In this document: piece by piece, positions 56,914 to 64,000 of the stretch
How positions within the stretch are numbered: position 1 is the stretch's first letter
Layout of the letters: every line of letters begins with the position of its first letter
NCBI RefSeq assembly: GCF_022227765.1
Contig: NZ_JAJMLZ010000001.1
Span: 310,001-374,000, forward strand
DNA: 64,000 nucleotides
Direction of reading: 5' to 3'
From: Ectothiorhodospira shaposhnikovii
GTDB taxonomy: Bacteria; Pseudomonadota; Gammaproteobacteria; Ectothiorhodospirales; Ectothiorhodospiraceae
Translations under genes and position numbers: made by a program
Notes under the pieces: generated by a model
Seen by the model: only the letters and a program-made list of their open reading frames with translations
Database searches by the model: none
What the model was told of the DNA's origin: nothing

Positions 56914-58404
56914 TCAACGCAGACGCTGGTTACCGTCCCAGATCAGCTCTGCCTCCGGCAGCAGGGGCAGATAGCCGAGCCAGGGGTGGCTCTCCAGATG
57001 GGCCGGATCCTGCTGCAGCTTGCGGCTGTGTTCCCGGATGGGCGGGACCAGTTCACCGATGGGGCGGTCCATGGATTCGGCGATGGCATGGCCGGTGGCC
57101 CGAATCGCCAGCTGCACCGCCTCGTCGCTGTACTGCTGGGAAGAGGCCAGCGTATCCAGGGCCTTCACCGGGTTGTGGGCACCGGCGCTGTTCTCGGCGG
57201 AGACGTAGTCCCAGAACCATTGCCCCTTGCGTACCTTTTCCCTGGCCTGGGCCAGCAGGGCCTGGTCCACACCGGGCCATTCCATGGCCTGACGCACGGC
57301 CTCATGGGCGCGCACGGATTTTTCCTGGGCGATGTTGAGCTGACGCCATACCCGGGCCTGATTGTATTCGGTGCGTTCCCTGAGTTGGGCCGGGGTGAGC
57401 TGATCGTGGCAGCCCAGGCAGGCGCTGCGGATCATCGCCTCGCTCTTGAGGGGCGAGGTCCAGTGATGGGAGGTGATGGTGGCCGGTCCCACCCGAACCC
57501 GGGGCATGTGGCAATCGGCGCAGCTGACCCCGGCCTGGGCATGGACGCTGTCATGGAACATTTCGTATTCCGGATGCTGGGCCTTGAGCATGGGGGTTTT
57601 CGACACCGCGTGCACCCAGTCCCGGAACTGACCGCTGAAGCCGTCCCGGTCCGGGTCTCCGGCAGACTTGAAGCGGTAGATGTCTTCCGGATTCATGCCT
57701 TCATCCCAAGGCAGGTGGGGCTTGGCGGCAACCCCGTGTTCGCCGGTTTCAAAGTAGTACTCCACGTGACACTGGGCGCAGACCAGGGTGCGCATCTCGT
57801 CCCGCGAAGCCTGTCGCCAGTCTCGTCCCTGGCGTTCGAGGGCTTCGGTCAGCGGGACGCTGGTGATGACCAAGCGCATGTGATCCGACGGGTCGTGGCA
57901 GTTGGTGCAGCCGATGGTGTGCCGGTCCGGGTCCAGGACGGTGCGGAAGCGGTGGAAATTCATGGCCCAGAAGTCGTCACCGTAACGGGTCAGCAGCTGG
58001 GGCATGGCGTTGGTCTTGCAGTTGTAGCAGGTGGCGGGCAGACCGGCGTGTTCATCGTAGCGGTTGACCCGGTCGGTATGGGTGACGTCCCGCAGGGCAA
58101 AGGTATGGCCGCGGGCGCGGTCGTAGTGATACATGAACGGATAGCCCAGCCAGAGGTTCTTCAGATAGGGCTGAGCGTGCTTGTAGCCCTTGGGCAGGGG
58201 ATTGAAGTCATCATGTTTTCGATGGGGGACGGAACCGCCGAATTCGGTCATCCGGGTGTCGTCCCGGTTCTCCAGGTAGGACTGGTACTGGGGCAGATGC
58301 CGGAAGGCGGCATTGCCTTCTCCCGGGTCCAGGTCTTCGGCCATGAGCCATGGCGGCAGGATAACCAGGCCGGTGACGGCAAGCAGGGTAATGAGACTGC
58401 GCAT
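56914..58404 (-). CDS. nrfA: Ammonia-forming cytochrome c nitrite reductase
   Basis: Periplasmic pentaheme enzyme reducing nitrite to ammonium with six electrons. The start at 58404 gives a signal peptide (1-22) and follows GGGGAGGG. The lysine-ligated catalytic heme is CYNCK at residues 126-130; four CxxCH motifs follow at 166-170, 209-213, 295-299 and 329-333. Active-site markers are the Tyr of CHVEYYF and the His of KAQHPE (274-279), both diagnostic for NrfA. Length 496 residues is typical. With nrfH it forms a respiratory dissimilatory nitrite ammonification module. Confidence 0.96.
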   Translation of the reverse strand: MRSLITLLAVTGLVILPPWLMAEDLDPGEGNAAFRHLPQYQSYLENRDDTRMTEFGGSVPHRKHDDFNPLPKGYKHAQPYLKNLWLGYPFMYHYDRARGHTFALRDVTHTDRVNRYDEHAGLPATCYNCKTNAMPQLLTRYGDDFWAMNFHRFRTVLDPDRHTIGCTNCHDPSDHMRLVITSVPLTEALERQGRDWRQASRDEMRTLVCAQCHVEYYFETGEHGVAAKPHLPWDEGMNPEDIYRFKSAGDPDRDGFSGQFRDWVHAVSKTPMLKAQHPEYEMFHDSVHAQAGVSCADCHMPRVRVGPATITSHHWTSPLKSEAMIRSACLGCHDQLTPAQLRERTEYNQARVWRQLNIAQEKSVRAHEAVRQAMEWPGVDQALLAQAREKVRKGQWFWDYVSAENSAGAHNPVKALDTLASSQQYSDEAVQLAIRATGHAIAESMDRPIGELVPPIREHSRKLQQDPAHLESHPWLGYLPLLPEAELIWDGNQRLR

Positions 58405-58441
58405 GACGCCCTCCCCAGGGTATGCCCGCGGGACGGCCCAG

Positions 58442-58500
58442 AACACCTGCTGTCACGGCGGGGTGGATGAATGCCCTTGACCCTGAGAATAGCAGGTGTT
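58442..58500. repeat. Long-spaced inverted repeat upstream of nrfA
   Basis: AACACCTGCT (58442-58451) and AGCAGGTGTT (58491-58500) are perfect complements separated by 39 bp within the 111-bp gap between the DUF2058 gene and nrfA. It could form a leader stem in the nrfA mRNA or be a dispersed operator. No FNR-like TTGAT-N4-ATCAA site was seen. Confidence 0.5.
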
Positions 58501-58515
58501 TCACTCCGCGACCCG

Positions 58516-59067
58516 TTACCACATCAGGTCGTCCGGCACCTCATACCCGGCGTAGGGGTCATCCTCGTCCTTCTGCGTTTTTTGCGCCGGCTCGTTGAGC
58601 AGCACCAGCCGCGAGGCATCCCGTTCGCGGATCTTTTCCGCCGCGTCCCTGGGTACGATGTCGTAGTGTTCGTCATCCAGGGTGACGATGCCCAGGCGGC
58701 CGTTGCCCAGTCGGTCCCGCTGTTCCCGGGTCACCAGGATGCGCCGGACGGTGGTGCCGTGCTGGAAGTGGTAGGGCAGTTCCGCGCCTTCCCGGGACTG
58801 CCGATGGGTGTCCACCAGCTGTCGCACCTGGGCTTCCAGGGCGCGGCGCTCGGCCGCTTCCTTTTGCCGGCGATTCAGTTCCCGTGACCTTTCCGCTTCA
58901 AGGCGACGGGCCTCTTCCGCCGCCTTCAGTGCCGGGTCCGGGGGGGTGTCGGCCGGTTGGCCGGCCTTGCCCTTGCGCTTGCGGGCCTCGTCGTGCCGCA
59001 CCTTCTTGACACGCTTCTCGTCCACCAGCCCCGCTTTGAGGAGCTGTTCTTGAAAGGGGTTGGCCAT
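58516..59067 (-). CDS. DUF2058 family protein (YaiL-like)
   Basis: Cytoplasmic 183-residue protein with start MANPFQEQLLKAGLVDEKRVKKVRHDEARK (family hallmark LxKAGLVxxKxxKK), a long charged coiled-coil segment (about 40-90) and a C-terminal domain YHFQHGTTVRRILVT with AEKIRERD. The family is associated with translation/ribosome binding in some reports but has no firm function. Confidence 0.9.
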   Translation of the reverse strand: MANPFQEQLLKAGLVDEKRVKKVRHDEARKRKGKAGQPADTPPDPALKAAEEARRLEAERSRELNRRQKEAAERRALEAQVRQLVDTHRQSREGAELPYHFQHGTTVRRILVTREQRDRLGNGRLGIVTLDDEHYDIVPRDAAEKIRERDASRLVLLNEPAQKTQKDEDDPYAGYEVPDDLMW

Positions 59068-59151
59068 GGCAATTCCGGGATTTGGGCGATGGGAGTGGGT
59101 GGATTATTCTACCCGCTCACGTCTCAAAGTGCAGATGCACAGGCCCGCCCC

Positions 59152-59640
59152 ATGAGCAAACATCCGTTCTCGCCCCGTCGTCGTCTTTTTCTTCTGTCCG
59201 CCGGCGCCTTGCTGGTATCCGGCTGTGCCGGCATGCGGCCCGGCTACGAGACTCCGTCCTTGCTGCTGGACTCCTTCCGGCCCCTGCCTTCCGATTCCCT
59301 CTCGCCCCGGTTTCTCATCGGGCTGCGGGTGGTCAATCCCAATCCGACGCCGCTGCCCCTGCGGGGCATGAGCTACCACGTGGAGCTGGAGGGGCGGCGG
59401 CTGATCACCGGCGTGGCCAGTGACCTGAAGACGGTGCCCGCCTACGGGGAGCAGCTCATCGAGGTGCAGGCGGGGATCGATCTCATCAATGGGCTGCGGT
59501 TGTTCAATGACCTGCTCGGCCAGACCCAGCGGGATACCTTCCGTTACACCCTGAAGGCCCGGATGGACACGGGGGGACTGAGCCGGTTCCTGACCCTGGA
59601 GGAGGCGGGGGAGATCTCGCTGGCGGGGATGCGGCGGTGA
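59152..59640 (+). CDS. LEA type 2-like lipoprotein
   Basis: A 162-residue precursor with twin-Arg-like basic start, hydrophobic segment and lipobox LVSGC (Cys24), predicted outer-membrane lipoprotein. The rest matches the water-stress/LEA14 fold: LRVVNPNPTPLPLRGMSYHVELEGRRLITG (signature NPNxxPLPLxGxxYxxxL), about residues 60-90. Structural role unknown. ATG 59152 chosen because the signal begins there. Confidence 0.85.
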   Translation: MSKHPFSPRRRLFLLSAGALLVSGCAGMRPGYETPSLLLDSFRPLPSDSLSPRFLIGLRVVNPNPTPLPLRGMSYHVELEGRRLITGVASDLKTVPAYGEQLIEVQAGIDLINGLRLFNDLLGQTQRDTFRYTLKARMDTGGLSRFLTLEEAGEISLAGMRR

Positions 59641-59668
59641 TGCGCATCCCCGCCGGCGAGAGGGCGGA

Positions 59669-60358
59669 TCAGGGGAACAGGCGACCCTGGTCCGCCTGCC
59701 GGCGCCGATAATCCAGTCGCTGGCGGAACCGGTCCCGGTACACCTTCGCCAGCGGCGCCAGCTCGGCCAGGGCCTGGAGGCCGGCATTGTCGGCCTCGGT
59801 GTCCATGTGGACCGCCCAGACCCGGGCAACACTCACCCGGGCGGGATGGGGCTCGATGCGTTCCAGTGGTGCATTCGGCGCCACCCATCCCGGCTCCAGG
59901 GTGCGGTAGAGCCAGCCGATGGCGCCGCTGTGGGACATGCGCCGGCTCAGTCTCGGTGCTTCATGCCGGGCCTCCAGGGTGCTGCAGGGGGAGCGGGGTT
60001 GGCTCACCTGGATCACCGCCTCGCCCCAGCGAAAGCAGTCACCGATGCAGACCTCCCTTTCCGACAGGCCTTCGGTGCTGAGATTCTCGCCAAAGGCGCC
60101 CGGCGCCAGTTCACCCTCCAGAAAAGGGTAGTGCCGGATCCACAGGGCATAGTGCTGGGCCGGGTAGTGACACACGGTCCGGTCGGGGCCGCCGTGATGC
60201 TGTACATTGACCACCCGATCCCCCTTGAACCCGTCCCGGTCCAGCCAGGTCGGGGTATCGGTCGCCTGCTTGTCCATGGCGGAAGGACGACCGCTGGCTT
60301 CCACGATCAGCGGTCGGTCCCGCAGGAAGGGGCCCCGGGCGGGCCAGGTCTCGCTCAT
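59669..60358 (-). CDS. MOSC domain protein (YiiM-like)
   Basis: A 229-residue MOSC protein with VQHHGGPDRTVCHYPAQHYALW, GAFGENLST, and the catalytic-loop sequence VSQPRSPCSTL containing the conserved Cys. YiiM-type proteins use molybdenum cofactor and reduce N-hydroxylated compounds such as 6-N-hydroxylaminopurine. Overlaps gloA by ATGA. Confidence 0.9.
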   Translation of the reverse strand: MSETWPARGPFLRDRPLIVEASGRPSAMDKQATDTPTWLDRDGFKGDRVVNVQHHGGPDRTVCHYPAQHYALWIRHYPFLEGELAPGAFGENLSTEGLSEREVCIGDCFRWGEAVIQVSQPRSPCSTLEARHEAPRLSRRMSHSGAIGWLYRTLEPGWVAPNAPLERIEPHPARVSVARVWAVHMDTEADNAGLQALAELAPLAKVYRDRFRQRLDYRRRQADQGRLFP

Positions 60359-60897
60359 GCGCCGTTGCCCAGCTTGCCCAGACGGGCCGGTTCCAGAATC
60401 TCGATCCAGTAGCCGTCCGGGTCGGTGACGAAGGCCACGTCCTTGAGGGCCCCTTCCTCGGGCCGCTTGACGAAGGGAACCCGGTTTTCGTCCAGCCAGC
60501 GGACGGCGTCATCCAGGTCCGGCACGGCAAAACAGATGTGGCCGAATCCCCGGGGTTCTTCATTGCCGTCGTGGTAGCTGAAATCGGGCTGGTCTTCGGT
60601 ACCCCAGTTGTGGGTCAGTTCCAGGATGCCGCGCTGGCTGAAGGTCCATCGGGTGCGTTCGTCCCGGTCTTCGGGAACGACTTCGTCCGGGTCCAGGCGG
60701 GCCAGGAAATAGAGGGAGAATTCCAGTTCGGGGAAGTCCAGCTTGCGCAGCAGACGCATGCCGAATACCCGGCTGTAGAAGTCCAGGGACCGTTCCGGCG
60801 CCTTGATGCGCAACATGCAGTGGTTGAGACGAAACCCCTCGGTCCGGGGCGCGGGCGCGGCCGTCATGCCGGGTTCATGCTCGGTTTCAAAAGCCAT
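60355..60897 (-). CDS. gloA: Lactoylglutathione lyase (glyoxalase I)
   Basis: Converts the methylglyoxal-glutathione hemithioacetal to S-lactoylglutathione. The start at 60897 (MAFETEHEPGM) has GGAG 8 bp upstream. At 180 residues it is the longer GloA form. The four metal ligands are visible: His in RLNHCMLRIK, Glu in GILELTHNWG, His in GFGHICFAV and Glu in GYWIEILEP. Divergent from the csoS1D-like gene. Confidence 0.95.
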   Translation of the reverse strand: MAFETEHEPGMTAAPAPRTEGFRLNHCMLRIKAPERSLDFYSRVFGMRLLRKLDFPELEFSLYFLARLDPDEVVPEDRDERTRWTFSQRGILELTHNWGTEDQPDFSYHDGNEEPRGFGHICFAVPDLDDAVRWLDENRVPFVKRPEEGALKDVAFVTDPDGYWIEILEPARLGKLGNGA

Positions 60898-60933
60898 GTG
60901 ATGAGCTCCATGGTTGTTGGGTGTACAGTGTAC

Positions 60934-60963
60934 TTGACCGGGCCAGGAGGGCTCGGGTTTCAT
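60934..60963 (+). promoter_or_regulatory. Possible promoter of the CsoS1D-like gene
   Basis: TTGACC (60934-60939) and TTTCAT (60958-60963) with 18-bp spacing lie about 45 bp upstream of the ATG. A TGTACAGTGTAC element (60922-60933) lies immediately upstream, in the divergent space to gloA. Pattern match only. Confidence 0.4.
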
Positions 60964-61006
60964 TAAGACATTCTTACGTCCCGCTTCCGGATGGCGCCCG
61001 CCCGAG

Positions 61007-61621
61007 ATGATCAAGCTTAGAACCTATGTATTCATGGATTCCCTGCAGCCGCAGCTGGCGGCCTACATGGCCACGGTCTCCCAGGGGTTTCTGCCGGTAC
61101 CGGGGGATGCCTGTTTGTGGATCGAGGTCTCGCCGGGAATGGCGGTGCACCGGCTCACCGACATGGCCCTCAAGGCGACGCGGGTGCGTTTGGCCCAGCA
61201 GGTGGTGGAGCGGGCCTACGGCTCGATGGTGATTCACCAGCGGGACCAGAGCGACGTGCGCGAGGCGGGCCGGGTGCTGCTATCCCGCCTTGGGGCACGC
61301 CAGGAAGACCGTGAGACCTGCCGGGTCGCCTGGCAGGAAACCATCCGCGGCATCACCCCGGATCACAGTGTTTTGATCAACCGACAGAACCGCCGGGGGT
61401 CCATGATCCTGCCGGGGGAGAGTCTGTTCATTCTGGAAACGGAACCGGCGGGTTACGTGGTCTACGCCGCCAATCAGGCGGAAAAGGCGGCCAACATCAC
61501 CCTGATCGATGTGCGTGCCGTCGGTGCCTTCGGTCGCCTTACCCTCTCGGGCAGCGAGGCGGATGTGGACGAGGCGGCGGAAGCGGCACTGGCGGCGGTG
61601 AGGCATCCGGCGGGGATCTGA
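61007..61621 (+). CDS. csoS1D: CsoS1D-like tandem-BMC carboxysome shell protein
   Basis: A 204-residue tandem bacterial-microcompartment (BMC-T) protein. The N-terminal half has [38 protein letters not shown] and VVERAYGSM with Glu68-Arg69, the pore-gating pair of CsoS1D. The C-terminal half has [20 protein letters not shown] and [20 protein letters not shown], again CsoS1D-like. CsoS1D trimers stack face to face and are thought to form gated pores in alpha-carboxysome shells. No other carboxysome, Rubisco or carbonic-anhydrase gene is in the window. Confidence 0.88.
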   Translation: MIKLRTYVFMDSLQPQLAAYMATVSQGFLPVPGDACLWIEVSPGMAVHRLTDMALKATRVRLAQQVVERAYGSMVIHQRDQSDVREAGRVLLSRLGARQEDRETCRVAWQETIRGITPDHSVLINRQNRRGSMILPGESLFILETEPAGYVVYAANQAEKAANITLIDVRAVGAFGRLTLSGSEADVDEAAEAALAAVRHPAGI

Positions 61622-61670
61622 GCCGGGTCCCTCGGCGTGAACTCGGGCTTCGCGTTTGTGAGGTAGGCCA

Positions 61671-63449
61671 ATGTTCTTTCCCCGACTGCACAGTGTTGCG
61701 ACACGCCGCTTGGTGACATTGCCCGTCACGGCCACCCTGGCCGACGCACTCGACAGCATGAATCGGCATAACATCCGCACCGTGGTGATTATTGCCGCGG
61801 ATGGCTATCGCCTGATCCTTTCGAGCATGCTGCTGTCATTCCAGGTCAAGGGTGTGGCCATGTCCACGCCACTGTCGGCGCTGGATCTGCCCGAAGCTCC
61901 CATGCTTGATCAGGAAGACTCCGTTCTGGACGGACTCAAGGCGATACGCAATCGTTGCGAGCATGTCTGCTTGGTGGATCAGGGAGGCAAACTGGCCGGC
62001 ATTGTCAGTTACAGCGATCTGGCTGCCAGCCTGGACCCCAGGATGCTGGCCGAGACCCAGAGTCTGGGCGAGCTGTTACAGGGTGGTCAGCCGCTGGCGG
62101 TGGATGATCAACTGCCCGTCAAGGATGTCATGCGCCTGATGGACCTGGGAAAATGTACCGCCACCGTTGCCATTCGTCACGACAGGCCCGTGGGTATCCT
62201 GACCCAGCGGGACGTGATTCGCCTGCTGCAATCCGGTGCTGATCTGAACGGGGCTTTGGCGGATTACATGACTCACCCCGTGCTGACTCTGGACGAGCAC
62301 GCCACCATCGCCGAGGCACTGACGTTTTGCCGTGAAAGACGGATCAAGCGGGTGGTTGTCGTGGATGCCAAGGGGCGCCTCAGCGGCCTTGTCAGCCAGA
62401 AAGATCTGGTCAGCCTCTATTACAACCGCTGGTTCACTCTGCTCAGGAATCATCAGCAAGAACTGGACTTGCTCAACCGCAAGCTTGCGGAAATCAACCA
62501 GGCGCTCACGACACTGACCGATGAGGTGCCTGCGGCTTTGGTTGTTGTCGACGGGAAGGGGCTGGTCATCCGGGTCAATCAGGCGGTATCGGCGTTATTG
62601 GGCTATGGGGTCGAGGAAATGCTGGGTCGGCCCGTGATGGATTTCTTTCAATGCAGCCACCCTGACGACGCCGAGCCCGGTTTGTCAGGGTGGCTGCATT
62701 GCGATCAGACCGATACTTTCATTCCCCGGGGCCAGTGCCGGGTATTGCAGTGCCTGGAGCAGGGGCAGGCCTATCAGGGCGATGAAGTGATGATGCGCAA
62801 GGATGGTCTGGGGGTGGCGGTGGAACTCAAGGCAAAGCCCCTGGGCGGATCCGGTCACTTCCTGTTCCTGCTGCAGGACGTCAGTGCCGCGGTCGTTCGT
62901 TCCCGGCAGCTGGAGCGGGAGCTGAGGCTGTTTACGGGCGGGCCGGTCATGGTCTGTGTGTGGCATCCCAGACCAGGTTGGCCAATGCGTTATGTGTCCA
63001 GCAATGTTCTGAGTGTGCTTGGCTTTTCGGTCGAGTCCATGTTGGCGCCGAATTTTCTGTTCGCGGATCTGGTCCATCCCGAGGATCTGCCCCGACTGGA
63101 ACGGGACACGGCCATGGAGCTGGCCGGTCGTGCGCCCGCCATCGAGCAGCATTATCGATTGCGTAACAAGGCCGGTCGGTATCAGTGGTTTTATGAATAC
63201 TCGGTGCCGGAGTACGATGATGAGGGCAATCCGCTCATGCTGCGGGGGTACCTGCTGGATCAGACCCAGGAGATCAGGACCCGAAAGGCGCTGGAGGAAG
63301 AGGAGCGCAAGTTTCGCATGCTGTTCGATCTGTATCCGGACGGCGTCTTGCTGCTCGACCCGAAGACCACCTTGCCCCTGCAGTTCAATGCCGCCGCTCA
63401 CCAGACGTTGGGTTATGACGCCGATGCGTTCTCCCGATTGCGTATCTAG
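61671..63449 (+). CDS. CBS-PAS sensor protein, open part up to an in-frame amber codon
   Basis: A 592-residue open frame. Two Bateman modules (four CBS repeats; e.g. LVTLPVTATLADALDSMNRH, PVGILTQRDVI, HPVLTLDEHATIAEAL, GLVSQKDLVSLY) span about residues 8-255, followed by at least two PAS domains (about 285-410 and 420-545) and the start of another. The frame ends at TAG (63447-63449) in the middle of a PAS domain, and the same frame continues open to the window end with matching PAS sequence (next entry). It thus looks like the 5' part of one longer sensor, probably a c-di-GMP enzyme or histidine kinase whose output domain lies beyond the window. Confidence 0.8.
   Translation: MFFPRLHSVATRRLVTLPVTATLADALDSMNRHNIRTVVIIAADGYRLILSSMLLSFQVKGVAMSTPLSALDLPEAPMLDQEDSVLDGLKAIRNRCEHVCLVDQGGKLAGIVSYSDLAASLDPRMLAETQSLGELLQGGQPLAVDDQLPVKDVMRLMDLGKCTATVAIRHDRPVGILTQRDVIRLLQSGADLNGALADYMTHPVLTLDEHATIAEALTFCRERRIKRVVVVDAKGRLSGLVSQKDLVSLYYNRWFTLLRNHQQELDLLNRKLAEINQALTTLTDEVPAALVVVDGKGLVIRVNQAVSALLGYGVEEMLGRPVMDFFQCSHPDDAEPGLSGWLHCDQTDTFIPRGQCRVLQCLEQGQAYQGDEVMMRKDGLGVAVELKAKPLGGSGHFLFLLQDVSAAVVRSRQLERELRLFTGGPVMVCVWHPRPGWPMRYVSSNVLSVLGFSVESMLAPNFLFADLVHPEDLPRLERDTAMELAGRAPAIEQHYRLRNKAGRYQWFYEYSVPEYDDEGNPLMLRGYLLDQTQEIRTRKALEEEERKFRMLFDLYPDGVLLLDPKTTLPLQFNAAAHQTLGYDADAFSRLRI
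62649..62701. repeat. Perfect 18-bp inverted repeat within the sensor gene
   Basis: CAATGCAGCCACCCTGAC (62649-62666) and its exact reverse complement (62684-62701) flank a 17-nt loop inside the first PAS domain. It is not like the REP palindromes in the window. Confidence 0.9.
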
Positions 63450-64000
63450 GATTACGAGGCCCTGGAAACTCCGGATGAGGTGGAGGCGCATGTGTCGAAG
63501 ATCATGGCGCGGGGACGAGATGATTTCGAAACCCGGATGCGCCGCGAGGACGGCAGTCTGATCCATGCAAATATTTCCGTGGTTGCCATGGAATTGAGTT
63601 CCGGACCCTGTCTGTTGGTGGTGTTCAGGGACGTCACGGCGCAGAAAAACAATGAAATGCACCTGCTTGAGAGCAGGGAACGGCTCAAGCTCGCCACCGA
63701 GGCGGCCAATATCGGTATCTGGGACTACGACATCGCCAATGACGTGCTGCTCTGGGACGAAGGGATGTTCAGGGTTTATGGCGTGGATCAGCAGATCTTC
63801 GGCGGTCGCTTCAAGGACTGGCAGGCACGGGTCCTGCCCGAATCGCTCCCGACCGTGCTGGGGGCATTCGAGCGCCTGCTGAAGGAGGATGTCCGTTTCG
63901 ACGTGGAGTTCCAGATACAGCGATACCGGGATGGGGCACACAGGACATTGCGTGGTCTGGCCCAGGTCAGGCGCAACGAGGCTGGAGAGGCGGTACGTGT
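63450..64000 (+). pseudogene. Continuation of the CBS-PAS sensor gene after the amber codon (runs off the window)
   Basis: Directly after TAG the same frame continues without stops to the window end: DYEALETPDEVEAHVSKIMA, then ARGRDDFETRMRREDGS completes a PAS domain (these are the usual last strands after xxLRIxDYEA), VVFRDVTAQK is the PAS-to-linker junction and ATEAANIGIWDYDIANDVLLW begins another PAS/PAC unit. The interrupted codon sits in the LRI-x-DYEA motif, where related PAS domains have Ser or Ala; TCG to TAG is one substitution. Either the gene is truncated, the base is a sequencing error, or read-through occurs. An internal ATG (63504) could start a separate product. Confidence 0.75.

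Noticed and set aside
56914-58404. Octaheme nitrite reductase (Thioalkalivibrio TvNiR type)
   Set aside because: Only five heme-binding motifs are present, in the standard NrfA order with CxxCK first.

Overview
The window is high-GC, densely coded chromosomal DNA from a gammaproteobacterium. The core gene orders nusA-infB-rbfA-truB-rpsO-pnp and comEC/exbBD/msbA/lpxK/ycaR/kdsB are typical of that class. A Tat-exported high-potential iron-sulfur protein (HiPIP), a CsoS1D-type carboxysome shell protein, a pentaheme NrfA with NrfH and an Anbu peptidase locus together suggest a Chromatiales/Ectothiorhodospiraceae-like organism, possibly a sulfur-oxidising or phototrophic autotroph. That placement is inference. 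I see no rRNA, tRNA, CRISPR array, prophage or insertion sequence.

Layout. 1-7.3 kb: the translation/RNA-decay cluster from the nusA 3' end to pnp, closed by a strong terminator. 7.3-11.1 kb: a periplasmic glutathione-peroxidase-like protein, an exported cytochrome b5 domain, a small membrane protein, an Na+/amino-acid symporter and a YheT hydrolase. 11.2-17.9 kb: a PmtA-like methyltransferase, then the permuted ATP-grasp / alpha-E / (ATP-grasp + alpha-E) / transglutaminase operon. Its usual partner anbu lies at 20.1-20.9 kb on the other strand, beyond an actP-yjcH acetate-uptake pair. 21-22.2 kb: an orphan secretin-N-domain protein and HiPIP.

22.6-31.1 kb is the most interesting region. A four-gene lipid operon (FAD oxidoreductase, DUF1365, Cfa-type methyltransferase, DUF3833), folE, a MerR/LitR-type regulator overlapping a photolyase gene, and a divergent SDR + NTF2-like pair form what looks like a light or photo-oxidative stress regulon. 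Two intergenic sites carry TnTACA-like hexamers at 10-11 bp intervals, the arrangement known for CarH/LitR operators. One overlaps a good promoter for the lipid operon and the other sits between the regulator and the SDR gene.

31.5-36.6 kb: a tightly spaced minus-strand run (kinase/ATPase, NlpC/P60 lipoprotein, DUF302, NIT-GGDEF-EAL). 36.7-46.1 kb: PBP1B, an agmatine-deiminase-family enzyme, sfsA, lolCD, DUF2062 and comEC. 46.2-52.3 kb: LysE exporter, thioesterase, and the ExbBD-MsbA-LpxK-KdsB envelope cluster. 52.2-54.9 kb: a Mn/Fe-type ABC importer. 55-64 kb: a YhiN flavoprotein, nrfA-nrfH, DUF2058, a LEA-like lipoprotein, MOSC, glyoxalase I, an isolated CsoS1D homologue, and a CBS-PAS sensor gene interrupted by an in-frame amber codon that runs off the window. 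That sensor gene also holds a perfect 18-bp inverted repeat. REP-like palindromes occur at 22.5, 46.2 and 55.0-55.1 kb.
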